Positions 8,582 through 16,559 of a DNA stretch of 64,000 nt are shown piece by piece. Positions within the stretch are counted from its first letter, which is position 1, and every line of letters starts with the position of its first letter. The stretch is from Palsa-504 sp963795795. Lineage in GTDB: Bacteria > Actinomycetota > Actinomycetes > Streptosporangiales > Streptosporangiaceae. The notes beneath the pieces were generated by a model. That model ran no database searches, was not told the origin of the DNA, and saw only the letters and a list, made by a program, of their open reading frames with translations. Made by a program: the position numbers and the translations under genes. The DNA lies in contig CAWCJS010000034.1 in the NCBI GenBank assembly GCA_963795795.1, positions 248,001 to 312,000 on the forward strand. The letters are read 5' to 3'.

Positions 8582-9550
8582 ATGCCAGCCGTCACCGTTG
8601 ATGACATCCTGATCCTGCCGCGGGTCGCCGAACCCGGGCTGGCCACCACCGAGCGTAAGGTCGCCTCGGTCACCACCGCCCCGTCCGGCTTCGAGGGCGA
8701 GGGGTTCCCGGTCCGGCGCGCGTTCGCCGGGGTGGACCTGGCGCGGCTCGACCCGTTCGTCCACATGGACCAGATGGGCGAGGTCGACTACGGGCCGGGT
8801 GAGCCCAAGGGCACGCCGTGGCACCCGCACCGCGGGTTCGAGACCGTCACCTACATCATCGACGGCACGTTCCGCCACCAGGACTCCAACGGCGGCGGCG
8901 GCCTGATCACCGACGGCGACACGCAGTGGATGACCGCGGGCGGCGGGATCCTGCACATCGAGGCGCCGCCGGAGGAGCTCGTGATGACCGGCGGCCTGTT
9001 CCACGGGATCCAGCTCTGGGTCAACCTGCCCTCGCGGCTCAAGATGACGCCGCCGCGCTACCAGGACATCAGGGCGCGCCAGGTTTCGCTGCTCTCGTCC
9101 GCGGACGGCGGGGCGCTGCTGCGGGTGATCGCCGGGTCGTTCGGCGGGCACGACGGCCCCGGGGTCACGCACACGCCGATCACGCTGGTGCACGCCACCG
9201 TCTCGGCGGGCGCGCAGGTCCGGCTGCCGTGGCGGGCGGACTTCAACGCGCTCGCGTACGTGCTGGCCGGGAGCGGCACCGCCGGCGTGGAGAAGCGTCC
9301 GATCCGGATGGGGCAGCTAGCGGCGTTCGGGGACGGGGACGCGATCACGTTCGCGGCCGGCCCGAAGCACGACATGGAGGTCCTGCTGCTCGGCGGGGAG
9401 CCGATCAGGGAGCCGGTGGCCGCCTACGGGCCGTTCGTCATGAACACCCGCGAGGAGCTGGTCCAGGCGTTCGAGGACTACCAGGCCGGGCGGCTGGGGT
9501 CGATTCCCGCGGTACCGGTGGAACCGCGCCCTGGTCACGACGTCCTCTAG
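8582..9550 (+). CDS. pirin family protein
   Basis: Bicupin metal protein of the pirin family, 322 residues, including relatives with quercetin 2,3-dioxygenase activity. The N-terminal cupin holds the metal motif HPHRGFETVTY, then HQDSNG and the Glu in LHIEAPPEE; the C-terminal cupin is degenerate, as usual. An in-frame ATG exists at 8534, but 8582 is preferred because a strong AGGAGGAG site lies 5 nt before it. It is probably monocistronic: purM diverges upstream and a perfect hairpin follows at 9568. Pirins are often linked to oxidative or electrophile stress; nothing here fixes the substrate. Confidence 0.9.
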   Translation: MPAVTVDDILILPRVAEPGLATTERKVASVTTAPSGFEGEGFPVRRAFAGVDLARLDPFVHMDQMGEVDYGPGEPKGTPWHPHRGFETVTYIIDGTFRHQDSNGGGGLITDGDTQWMTAGGGILHIEAPPEELVMTGGLFHGIQLWVNLPSRLKMTPPRYQDIRARQVSLLSSADGGALLRVIAGSFGGHDGPGVTHTPITLVHATVSAGAQVRLPWRADFNALAYVLAGSGTAGVEKRPIRMGQLAAFGDGDAITFAAGPKHDMEVLLLGGEPIREPVAAYGPFVMNTREELVQAFEDYQAGRLGSIPAVPVEPRPGHDVL

Positions 9551-9567
9551 CGCTTTCAGCGCCTCCG

Positions 9568-9594
9568 CTGCGGGAACGGTCAGCTTTCCCGCAG
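9568..9594 (+). terminator. hairpin after pirin
   Basis: Perfect 9-bp stem CTGCGGGAA (9568-9576) and TTCCCGCAG (9586-9594) with a 9-nt loop, 18 bp after the pirin stop and 23 bp before the GTG of the response regulator. No T tract. Confidence 0.6.
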
Positions 9595-9617
9595 GTGGTG
9601 GCGCTTAGCTAGGCTGC

Positions 9618-10298
9618 GTGCGGGTGCTGGTGGTCGAGGACGAGGTCCGGATGGCCCGGCTGCTCAAGCAGGCGCTGCGCGAGGAAGGCCACGCGGTGGA
9701 CGTCGCGGCAGACGGGCCGGAGGGCCTGTGGCTGGCGACCGAGAACACCTACGGGGCGGTCGTCCTGGACGTCATGCTGCCGGGTTTCGACGGATTCCAG
9801 CTCTGCAGGCGGCTGCGCGAGGCGGGGACCTGGGTCCCGGTGCTGATGCTGACGGCCAGGGACGCCGTCGATGACCGGGTCCGCGGGCTCGACGCGGGAG
9901 CAGATGACTATCTGGTCAAGCCGTTCAGCCTGCTCGAGCTGGCGGCCCGGCTGCGGGCGCTGACGCGGCGGGACGACAGGTCCCGGCCCGTGATCCTGGC
10001 CGAGGGAGACCTCAGGCTGGACCCGGCGACGAAACGGGTGTGGCGCGGCCGGGCCGAGCTGCACCTGTCGCCGAAGGAGTTCGGCCTGCTCGAGCTCTTC
10101 CTGCGGCACCCGGGCCGCGTGCTGACCCGCTCGCAGATCATCGAGACGGTCTGGGATTTCGCCTACGACGGCGGGTCCAACGTCGTCGACCAGTACGTGA
10201 ACTACCTGCGGCGCAAGATCGACGCGCCGTTCGGGCGGCACGATATCGAGACGGTCCGGGGCATGGGCTACCGGCTGCGCCACGCCGAATCCGGGTAG
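9618..10298 (+). CDS. OmpR-family response regulator
   Basis: Two-component regulator, 226 residues, starting at GTG (MRVLVVEDE). The receiver domain spans about residues 1-115 with the acidic pair near 8-9, phospho-acceptor Asp in VVLDVMLPGFDG at about 51, Thr in LMLTARD and Lys in DYLVKPFS. The C-terminal winged helix includes LSPKEFGLLELFL and the wing ending ETVRGMGYRL. It is followed six bases later by its kinase, then by the first redox operon, whose promoter carries 11-bp-spaced direct repeats of the kind bound by OmpR-type dimers. I infer it controls that operon and perhaps the wider regulon. Confidence 0.92.
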   Translation: MRVLVVEDEVRMARLLKQALREEGHAVDVAADGPEGLWLATENTYGAVVLDVMLPGFDGFQLCRRLREAGTWVPVLMLTARDAVDDRVRGLDAGADDYLVKPFSLLELAARLRALTRRDDRSRPVILAEGDLRLDPATKRVWRGRAELHLSPKEFGLLELFLRHPGRVLTRSQIIETVWDFAYDGGSNVVDQYVNYLRRKIDAPFGRHDIETVRGMGYRLRHAESG

Positions 10299-10303
10299 CG
10301 GCC

Positions 10304-11362
10304 GTGCCCATCCGGCTGCGCCTAGCCGTCGCGTTCACGCTGATCGCGGCCGCGGCTTTCGCCTTCGGCGGATGGCTGTTCGCCAGCGGCCTGTCATCGG
10401 CGGACGAGGTCACCCGTACTCAGGTGGTGCGCGAGCTGGCCATCGGCGGCACCGTCTTCGTCGCCGTGGCGGGACTGGGCGCCTACTGGCTGGCCCGCGC
10501 CGCCCTCTCCCCCGTCGAGCGGCTAAGGCGGCAGGTAGCCGCGATATCCGGGCGCGGGGAGGCGTCGACCGTGGAGGTGCCACCCACCGGGGACGAGATC
10601 GCCGCCCTGGCCGGCACGATGAACGAGCTGCTCGGCCGGCAGCAGCGCGCCCTGGCCAGGCAGCGCGCCTTCGTCGCCGACGCCAGTCACGAGCTGCGCA
10701 CTCCCCTCGCGGTCCTGATCGGGGAACTCGAGCTCGCGGCCCGGCCGGGCCGCAGCCGCCATGAACTGGCCGCCGCGGTGCGTAACGCGAAAGCCGAAGC
10801 CGAACGCCTGGCTCGGCTCACCAACGACCTCCTGCTGCTGGCCAGGAGCGACGAGGACCGGCTCAGCCTGCGGCTCGAGCGGACCGAGGTCGGGCCGTTG
10901 CTTACCCGCAGCGCCAAGGTCGCCGGCTCCCGCGCCGACGGCGTTACCTGCCGCGTCGATGTCCGGCCCGGGACCTACGCCGACCTGGACGCGGACCGGA
11001 TCCGCCAGGCCGTCGACAACCTGGTCGACAACGCGCTGCGATTCGCTCCGGCCGGGTCGGTCATCGTGCTCGCCGCCCGGGCCTCGGGCCCCGATCTGGT
11101 TATCGAGGTCAGCGATGACGGGCCCGGCTTCCCGGCTGGATTCTTGCCGCATGCCTTCGAGCGCTTCCGCCGTCCTGACACCGGCCGGTCGCGCAGCGAC
11201 GGAGGAGCAGGCCTGGGCCTGGCCATCGTCCGCGCCATCGTCACCGCGCACGGCGGTGTGGCGACCGCCGGTAACAAGCCGGGTGGGGGCGCGGTGATCA
11301 GGCTGTGCCTGCCGGGGGCGGCGCCCATCCAGGCGATCCCGGCGGTCCCGGCCGACATGTGA
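10304..11362 (+). CDS. sensor histidine kinase, two-TM type
   Basis: Membrane histidine kinase of 352 residues, partner of the regulator just upstream. GTG 10304 is chosen because the reading frame further upstream lies inside the regulator gene. Two membrane segments (about residues 5-27 and 45-68) are separated by a very short loop, so there is almost no extracellular sensor; signals may be sensed within the membrane. A HAMP-like linker follows, then the H box DASHELRTPLAV near residue 128, N box VDNLVDNAL, D/F box SDDGPGF and G2 box GAGLGLAIVRAI. The stop lies about 84 bp before the first redox operon and 6 bp before its putative regulator boxes. Confidence 0.92.
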   Translation: MPIRLRLAVAFTLIAAAAFAFGGWLFASGLSSADEVTRTQVVRELAIGGTVFVAVAGLGAYWLARAALSPVERLRRQVAAISGRGEASTVEVPPTGDEIAALAGTMNELLGRQQRALARQRAFVADASHELRTPLAVLIGELELAARPGRSRHELAAAVRNAKAEAERLARLTNDLLLLARSDEDRLSLRLERTEVGPLLTRSAKVAGSRADGVTCRVDVRPGTYADLDADRIRQAVDNLVDNALRFAPAGSVIVLAARASGPDLVIEVSDDGPGFPAGFLPHAFERFRRPDTGRSRSDGGAGLGLAIVRAIVTAHGGVATAGNKPGGGAVIRLCLPGAAPIQAIPAVPADM

Positions 11363-11367
11363 GGGCT

Positions 11368-11411
11368 CTCATCGGTCTCTCACGGCCAGTTCATCGCCGC
11401 TAGCGCAGTCT
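11368..11411 (+). promoter_or_regulatory. direct-repeat promoter of redox operon A
   Basis: Three pentamers in exact 11-bp phase: CTCAT 11368-11372, CTCAC 11379-11383, TTCAT 11390-11394. Eleven nt later is a -10-like CAGTCT (11406-11411). Transcription would start near 11418, leaving a short leader with GGAGGAG before ATG 11446. The same layout precedes the other redox units in the window. Confidence 0.65.
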
Positions 11412-11445
11412 CGAATCGGATGCGCTACCGGAGATGGAGGAGATC

Positions 11446-11853
11446 ATGGACGCAAACCGCGGCGACCCCGGCGGATGGGTGCCGCTCCCGAAGTCGGGCG
11501 AACCACGGCCAGCCGAACGGGCCAGGGCTGGCCGGGACGGCCTCCGGCAGGCCCGCCGGGTGTCGAACTGGACCGCGGCCGCGCTGATCGTCGGCTCGGG
11601 CACGGCCGCAGTGGCCCTCGCTCACCAGGCCTTCCCGGCGGCGGCACCGGCCGCGGCGGGCGCTCTCGCTGGTGCCGGGGCACCGGCGGGTGCGCTGGCG
11701 GCGGGCGCGCCGGCGGCGGGCGGACCGCAGGTAACCCACTCCGTGGCGACCACCAGCGCGTCCGGCGTGACCACGATCACGACGACTCACACGGTCAACG
11801 GCAAGACCGTCGTCACTCAGGTGCGGACCGGCCATCCCCGCGGTGACAACTGA
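11446..11853 (+). CDS. small single-pass membrane protein heading redox operon A
   Basis: Unrecognised protein of 135 residues. A charged cytoplasmic N-terminus (about 1-38, many Arg) leads to one membrane segment (WTAAALIVGSGTAAVALA), then an Ala/Gly/Pro-rich spacer and a Thr/Ser/Val-rich tail (VATTSASGVTTITTTHTV) predicted outside. ATG 11446 is chosen because GGAGGAG lies 5 nt before it; ATG 11434 overlaps that site. The stop overlaps the ApbE start (ATGA). The mirror operon has a protein with the same topology and position but almost no sequence similarity. It lacks the D-x-x-[ST]-G-A-[ST] motif that ApbE flavinylates, so a direct FMN carrier role is unsupported; a scaffold or anchor is possible. 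Confidence 0.7.
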   Translation: MDANRGDPGGWVPLPKSGEPRPAERARAGRDGLRQARRVSNWTAAALIVGSGTAAVALAHQAFPAAAPAAAGALAGAGAPAGALAAGAPAAGGPQVTHSVATTSASGVTTITTTHTVNGKTVVTQVRTGHPRGDN

Positions 11854-12911
11854 TGGCTCCGGTACCTGGCCTGGCCTGCGCGGCACTGTGGCGACGGGTG
11901 ATGACCGGCGACGATGCGGTCGCGGTGGCCGAGCGCGAGGCGCTGGGCACGAGCGCCCGCGTCGTGGTGTGGCCACCGGAGAACCTCGGCGCGGCGTGTG
12001 CCGCCGTGGCGGACGTGGTCGGCGCGCTGGACCGGCAGGCCAGCAGGTTCCGCCCGGATTCGGAACTCAGCTGGCTGCACCGGGCCGGAGGCGGGCTGTT
12101 CGTCCTCAGTGACGGCCTGGCCGAAGCGGTCGGGGTGGCGCTGGCCGCGGCCCGGTGGACCCGCGGGCGCGTGGATCCGACGGTAGGCGACGCGCTCATC
12201 TCGCTCGGTTACGACCGCGACTTCGCGGCCATCGATCCCCGGCGCGGCGACCCTCCCGCCGCGCCGGGCCCCGCGCCCGGGTGGGAGCGGGTGCGGCTGG
12301 ACGGGCCGGTGCTCCGGCTGCCGGCAGGCATCCGGCTGGATCTCGGCGCCACGGCCAAGGGGGTGGGCTCAGACCGGGCGGTACGAGCCGTCATGTCGGC
12401 GACCGGGCGTGCGGGCGGTGTCCTGGTCAGCCTCGGCGGCGACATCGCCGTCGGCGGGACGCCGCCCCGCGGCGGCTGGCCCGTCACGGTGGCCGAGAGT
12501 CCGGAGCAGGCCGGATCGGCGGCGGCGTTGTCGGACGGTCAGCTCGTCCGGCTGGCCGGTGGCGGGGTTGCTACCTCGTCGGTGACGTGCCGGCGGTGGC
12601 GGCGCGGGGGCATGGAGATGCACCACATCGTGGACCCGGGGACCGGCTGGCCCGCGGCCGGGCCGTGGCGGACGGTCAGCGTAGCGGCGGTGACCTGCGC
12701 CGACGCGAACGCGGCGGCCACGGCGGCGATCGTGGCGGGCGTGCGGGCGGAGGACTGGCTCACCGCGGCGGGCCTTCCCGCCCGGCTGGTCAGCCATGAT
12801 GGCGAGGTCCGGTACCTCGGCGGGTGGCCGGCCGAAGCCGGGCGGCCCGTACCGGTAACCGCGGGCAGCCACGTGTACACGGGGCTGCGCTCGCCGGGAG
12901 GTATGCGGTGA
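11853..12911 (+). CDS. FAD:protein FMN transferase (ApbE family), operon A
   Basis: ApbE-type flavin transferase, 352 residues, which attaches FMN from FAD to Thr/Ser of target proteins using Mg. Diagnostic motifs are RFRPDSELSWLH (substrate loop), VDPTVGDALISLGYD, LDLGATAKG, the GG-D of SLGGDIAVGG, VATSS and HHIVDPGTGWP, then CADANAAATAA for metal binding. No signal peptide or lipobox is evident at the N-terminus, so it may act in the cytoplasm or be retained by its short hydrophobic start. It overlaps the upstream small membrane protein and the downstream ferric-reductase-like gene by four bases on each side. No canonical ApbE target is encoded in this operon; FMN-binding proteins lie at 28.2 and 32.2 kb. 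Confidence 0.9.
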   Translation: MAPVPGLACAALWRRVMTGDDAVAVAEREALGTSARVVVWPPENLGAACAAVADVVGALDRQASRFRPDSELSWLHRAGGGLFVLSDGLAEAVGVALAAARWTRGRVDPTVGDALISLGYDRDFAAIDPRRGDPPAAPGPAPGWERVRLDGPVLRLPAGIRLDLGATAKGVGSDRAVRAVMSATGRAGGVLVSLGGDIAVGGTPPRGGWPVTVAESPEQAGSAAALSDGQLVRLAGGGVATSSVTCRRWRRGGMEMHHIVDPGTGWPAAGPWRTVSVAAVTCADANAAATAAIVAGVRAEDWLTAAGLPARLVSHDGEVRYLGGWPAEAGRPVPVTAGSHVYTGLRSPGGMR

Positions 12912-13519
12912 GTACCGCCGTGAGTGCCGCGTTCAGCGGATCACAGGCGTTGTGGTTCGTCTCCCGGGGCAGCGGGCTGGCGCTGCTGGCGGCGTTCAGC
13001 GCGGTGGTGGTGCTCGGCGCTGCGGCGCGGACGGGCCCGGCGCCGGGCCGGTGGTCGCGGCTGGCCGTCGGTGAACTGCACCGCACTCTCGCGCTATTCT
13101 GCGTGGCGTTCCTCGGGCTGCACGTGCTAACCGCGATCCTCGACCCGTACGTCACGATCGGCTGGGCCGCGACGGTGCTGCCGTTCGCGTCACCGTACCG
13201 GACGCAGGCCATCGGCCTGGGCGCCCTGGCCGTCGACCTCGCCGGCGCGGTGCTGATCACCAGCATGGCGCGGCGGCGGCTGGGCTACCGCGCCTGGCGC
13301 GCGGTGCACTGGCTGGCCTACCTGGCCTGGCCGGTCGCGTTCTGGCACTCGGTGACCGCGGGCACCGACCTGCGGATCTGGTGGGTCGCGCTGGTCGAGT
13401 GGGGCTGCGCGGCCGCGGTCGCGACGGCGTGTCTCGCCCGCCTCATGTTCTGGCGGCGCGGGCCTGACGGCCCGCTGCCGGATCGGGATCGCGTGTCGCG
13501 GGAGCGAGCCTTCCTTTGA
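12908..13519 (+). CDS. ferric-reductase-like heme membrane protein, operon A
   Basis: Integral membrane protein of 203 residues with about five or six hydrophobic segments and the four-His pattern of ferric-reductase-like transmembrane domains: His pair in ELHRTL and GLHVLTA, and a second pair in AVHWLAY and FWHSVTAG, spaced 13-14 residues so as to stack two b-type hemes across the membrane. It has no FAD/NAD domain, unlike the full reductases at 26.7 and 30.8 kb, so it must receive electrons from another protein, plausibly the NuoF-like/ferredoxin pair encoded next. Start GTG 12908 overlaps the ApbE stop (GTGA). The mirror copy at 16556-17176 keeps all four His. Confidence 0.85.
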   Translation: MSTAVSAAFSGSQALWFVSRGSGLALLAAFSAVVVLGAAARTGPAPGRWSRLAVGELHRTLALFCVAFLGLHVLTAILDPYVTIGWAATVLPFASPYRTQAIGLGALAVDLAGAVLITSMARRRLGYRAWRAVHWLAYLAWPVAFWHSVTAGTDLRIWWVALVEWGCAAAVATACLARLMFWRRGPDGPLPDRDRVSRERAFL

Positions 13520-14814
13520 CGCAGAGCGCCAGCGGCTCCGAGCGCGCCACCGTAGCGGGCGGCGTCCGGCACCCGGGCACGCTGCCGCGGCTGCTGCCCT
13601 CCGGCTATACCGGCGACTCGGCCAGCCTGGCTTCGCACCTGGCCAGGTACGGCCCGCCGCCGTCGGGTTTCGGACGGCGGGACCGGGAGGCGCTGATCGC
13701 GGAGGTGGCCCGGGCCGGGCTTACCGGCCGGGGCGGTGCCGGGTTCCCGACCGCGCGCAAGCTCGCCGCGGTGGCCGCCGGGCCGGCCGCGGTGGTGATC
13801 GCGAACGGTACCGAGGGCGAGCCCGCCAGCGCCAAGGACAAGGTGCTGATGGCCAGGTCACCGCACCTCGTCCTGGACGGCGCGGTCATCGCGGCAGAGC
13901 TGACCGGCGCCCGGGAGGCGGTGATCGTCGTGCACCGGTGGGTCCGTGACATCCTCGACGAGGCGGTGGCCGAGCGCCGCCAGGCCCGTTTCGACCGGGC
14001 GCGGATCCGGGTGCGCACCGCGGCGGACCGGTTCGTCGGCGGCGAAGCCAGCGCCGTCGTGCGCTGGGTCGAGCGGGGCGTCCCCGCGCCCGCCGCGACG
14101 CCGCCGCGGCTGTCCGAGCGGGGCCTGGGCGGCAGGCCCACGCTGGTGCAGAACGTGGAGACTCTCGCGCACCTCGCGCTTATCGCGCGGTACGGCGCGT
14201 CGTGGTTCCGGTCGGTCGGGACCGCGGAAGAACCCGGCTCGATGCTGGTCACCGTGCTCGGCGCGGTACGTGAGCCGGGCGTGCTCGAGGTCGCGATCGG
14301 CACCCCGGTCGGGCGGGTGCTCGAGCTGGCGGGCGGCCCGTCCGCACCGTTGCAGGCGCTGCTGCTCGGCGGGTACTTCGGCGATTGGGTACCGGCGGCC
14401 AAGGCGATGGACCGGCCGTTCTCGCTGGCCGGGCTTACTGACCTCGGCGCCGGGACCGGGGCCGGGCTGATCGCGGCGCTGCCGGCCGACGCCTGCGGGC
14501 TCGGGGAGACCGCGAGGGTCGCCCGCTACCTGGCCGGGGAGTCGGCGGGGCAGTGCGGTCCCTGCCGGTTCGGCCTGGCCGCGGTGGCCGGCGAACTCGA
14601 GCGGATCGCCGCGGGCCGGGTCACCGACGCTGGCCTGCTGGATAGGTGGCTCGGCCAGGTCGACGGCCGCGGGGCCTGCGCTCATCCCAGCGGCGCGGTC
14701 CGCCTGGTCCGCAGCGCGCTGCGGACCTTCGGCGCCGAACTGAGCCAGCACGCCGCCGGCTGGTGCTGCGGGACGGCCCGCATCCTGCCCGTCCCGTCCG
14801 GGCGGCCCGGATGA
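13516..14814 (+). CDS. NuoF-like NADH/FMN/Fe-S electron-input protein, operon A
   Basis: Protein of 432 residues related to complex I 51-kDa subunit (NuoF/HoxF). The flavin/NADH region shows LTGRGGAGFPTARK and NGTEGEPASAKDK, equivalent to GRGGAGFP and DEGEPGTFKD of NuoF. A SLBB-like domain follows (LGAVREPGVLEV), then the Fe-S domain ESAGQCGPCRFG with a distal Cys in GRGACAHPSG. NuoF has four Cys ligands; here the first (SCG) is Ala, leaving three. It starts at TTG overlapping the previous stop (TTGA) and overlaps the ferredoxin by ATGA. The likely role is to oxidise NAD(P)H and pass electrons to the ferredoxin and/or the heme membrane protein. No other complex I subunits are nearby, so this is not the respiratory enzyme. 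Confidence 0.85.
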   Translation: MTQSASGSERATVAGGVRHPGTLPRLLPSGYTGDSASLASHLARYGPPPSGFGRRDREALIAEVARAGLTGRGGAGFPTARKLAAVAAGPAAVVIANGTEGEPASAKDKVLMARSPHLVLDGAVIAAELTGAREAVIVVHRWVRDILDEAVAERRQARFDRARIRVRTAADRFVGGEASAVVRWVERGVPAPAATPPRLSERGLGGRPTLVQNVETLAHLALIARYGASWFRSVGTAEEPGSMLVTVLGAVREPGVLEVAIGTPVGRVLELAGGPSAPLQALLLGGYFGDWVPAAKAMDRPFSLAGLTDLGAGTGAGLIAALPADACGLGETARVARYLAGESAGQCGPCRFGLAAVAGELERIAAGRVTDAGLLDRWLGQVDGRGACAHPSGAVRLVRSALRTFGAELSQHAAGWCCGTARILPVPSGRPG

Positions 14815-15062
14815 GCCGACGGACCGGCCGGGGCGCCGCCCGGCTGAGGGTCGACTTCATCGCGTGCGACGGCCGCGGCCTGTGCGCCGAGGCCCTGCCC
14901 GAGCTGATCACGCTCGACGACTGGGGCTTCCCGATCGTGACCGGCGAGGCGGTTCCGCCCCGGCGGCTGGCCGACGCCCGCGAGACCGTCCGCGCCTGCC
15001 CGATGCTCGCGCTCCGGCTCGAATACGGCCCGGGGCCGGCGTCACGACCTCAGCAGGCGTAG
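14811..15062 (+). CDS. single-cluster ferredoxin, operon A
   Basis: Small ferredoxin of 83 residues of the P450-partner type: C-x5-C (CDGRGLC), then the acidic PELITLDDWGFP region, and a distal ACP (RACPMLALRLE). Three cysteines normally ligate one 3Fe-4S or 4Fe-4S cluster. ATG 14811 overlaps the NuoF-like stop (ATGA). Its last 21 bp overlap the 3' end of the convergent mirror-operon ferredoxin. There is no P450 gene nearby, so its partners are more likely the NuoF-like and membrane heme proteins of the same operon. Confidence 0.88.
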   Translation: MSRRTGRGAARLRVDFIACDGRGLCAEALPELITLDDWGFPIVTGEAVPPRRLADARETVRACPMLALRLEYGPGPASRPQQA

Positions 15063-15242
15063 GGCCAGGGTCGGGCAGGCCGCCACCGTCCGGCGGACCT
15101 CCGGGTCCAACCCCGGCGGGACCGGGCGCTGATCGATGATCGGGTAGCCCCATTCGTCGAGGCTGATGAGCTCGGGGAGGAGTTCGGCGCATACGCCGTG
15201 CCCGGAACAGTTGATCGGGTTCACCCGCAGGGTCTCGGCCAT
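15042..15242 (-). CDS. single-cluster ferredoxin, mirror operon B
   Basis: Ferredoxin of 66 residues, a paralogue of the one ending at 15062 on the other strand. Cluster ligands: C-x5-C in NCSGHGVCAE and the distal Cys in AACPTLALRLL. The middle PELISLDEWGYP closely matches PELITLDDWGFP of copy A. Start ATG 15242; two bases separate it from the upstream NuoF-like stop. The two ferredoxin genes meet tail to tail and overlap by 21 bp, the centre of symmetry of the mirrored operons. Confidence 0.88.
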   Translation of the reverse strand: MAETLRVNPINCSGHGVCAELLPELISLDEWGYPIIDQRPVPPGLDPEVRRTVAACPTLALRLLRS

Positions 15243-15244
15243 GG

Positions 15245-16559
15245 TCAGGTCCAGTCGTCTTCGGTGGTCGGCATGCCGTCGGGGAGCGGCAGGAACGGCC
15301 TGCGGTTGGTCGCGGCGCACTGGCCGCGTTCGTGCCTGCTGATTTCCTCCGCGAACACGGTCAGGGCGCTGCGGACGAACCTGACGGTGCCGTCCGGGTG
15401 GCCGCAGGCACCGCGGCCGGTGACCAGGCCAGCCCAGCGTTCGGCGTTCTGGCGGGTGGCGCGGCGCGGGCCCGGGGCCGCCAGTTCGGCGAGCGCTCCG
15501 GCGATGGCCGGGAGCCCGTTGAGGCAGGGGCCGCACTGGCCCGCCGACTCCGCGGCCAGGTAGCGGGTGACTCGCGCGGCCTCGGCCAGGCCGCACCGGT
15601 CGGCGGGCAGGGCCGCGATGACCCCGGCGCCGAGGGTGGCCCCGTGCCGCTTGAGCGCCTGGTTGTCCAGGGTGAGGGTGGCCGCTGCGCCGGCGGGGAG
15701 CCAGGTGCCGTGGAAGCCGCCGACGAGGACCGCCTGGGCGCCGGTCCCGGCGGCGCCGGCCACGAGGGTGCGCAGCGGCGTGCCGATCTCCGCCTCGATG
15801 ACCTGGGTCTGGCCGTCGGGCTGATGGACCGTCGTGAGCATGGTGCCTGGTTCCCCGGCGGTGCCGAGCTCGCGGAACCAGCGCGGCCCGTAGCGCGCGA
15901 TCAGGGCGATATGGGCCAGGGTCTCCACGTTCTGCACCAGGGTGGGCGCGCCGCCCAGGCCGCGCTCGGTGACCCGGGGCGGGACGAACGTGGGCACGGC
16001 GGGGCCGCCGCCGAGCCGGTTCACCAGCGCTGACTCCTGGCCGGCCAGGAACCGCGGCGGAGCCTCGGTGACCGTGACGGCGAGCCGGTCGGCGCCCGCC
16101 GCGTGCCGCTCGGCCAGGGCTCGCATGATCGCGTGGCCGGTCCCCGGGATGCAGGTACAGATGGGCCTCGGTGGCGCCGATCGCTTCCGCGGTCAGCTGG
16201 ATGCCGTCCAGCACCAGGTGCGGCGCAACCCGCAGGAGCAGGGCGTCCTTGCGGCTGGCGGGCTCGCTCTCCGCGGCGTTGGCGACGATCACCGCGCGGC
16301 CGCGGGCCGCCGCGACGATGGCCAGCTTGCGGTGCGTGGGGAACGCCGCGCCGCCGCGGCCGGTCAGGCCGGCCGCCTCTACGCTGCCGATCAGCAGGCC
16401 GCGACCGCCGCGGTACGGCGGGCGGCCGTGCCGGGTCAGGTGCGCGCGGAGGTCTTCGGGAACTCCCGGGACCTGCGGCAGCAGGCGGGGCAGCCCGGCC
16501 GGGGCGCGCACGGCGGTGGCGGTCATGGCGCGCCCGGAAGGCTCGGTCAGGGTCGTCAC
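15245..16559 (-). CDS. NuoF-like NADH/FMN/Fe-S protein, mirror operon B, one frame break
   Basis: Paralogue of the operon A NuoF-like protein. The N-terminal part carries LTGRGGAAFPTHRK and NAAESEPASRKDA; the C-terminal part has the SLBB-like region and Fe-S motif ESAGQCGPCLNG with distal Cys in GRGACGHPDG. As in copy A the first Cys of the NuoF motif is Ala, so the three-Cys arrangement is ancestral to both copies. It starts at GTG 16559, overlapping the upstream gene (GTGA). One extra base in the CCCCGGG run near 16142-16148 separates LYLHPG from the continuation TGHAIMRALAERH; this is probably an indel error, since both sides are family-like. The flavin-loop Glu-Gly of copy A is Glu-Ser here. 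Confidence 0.83.

Noticed and set aside
11446..11853. Flavinylation site in the operon A head protein (SASGVTT)
   Set aside because: It does not fit D-x-x-[ST]-G-A-[ST]; the Gly-Ala step is missing and there is no FMN_bind domain.
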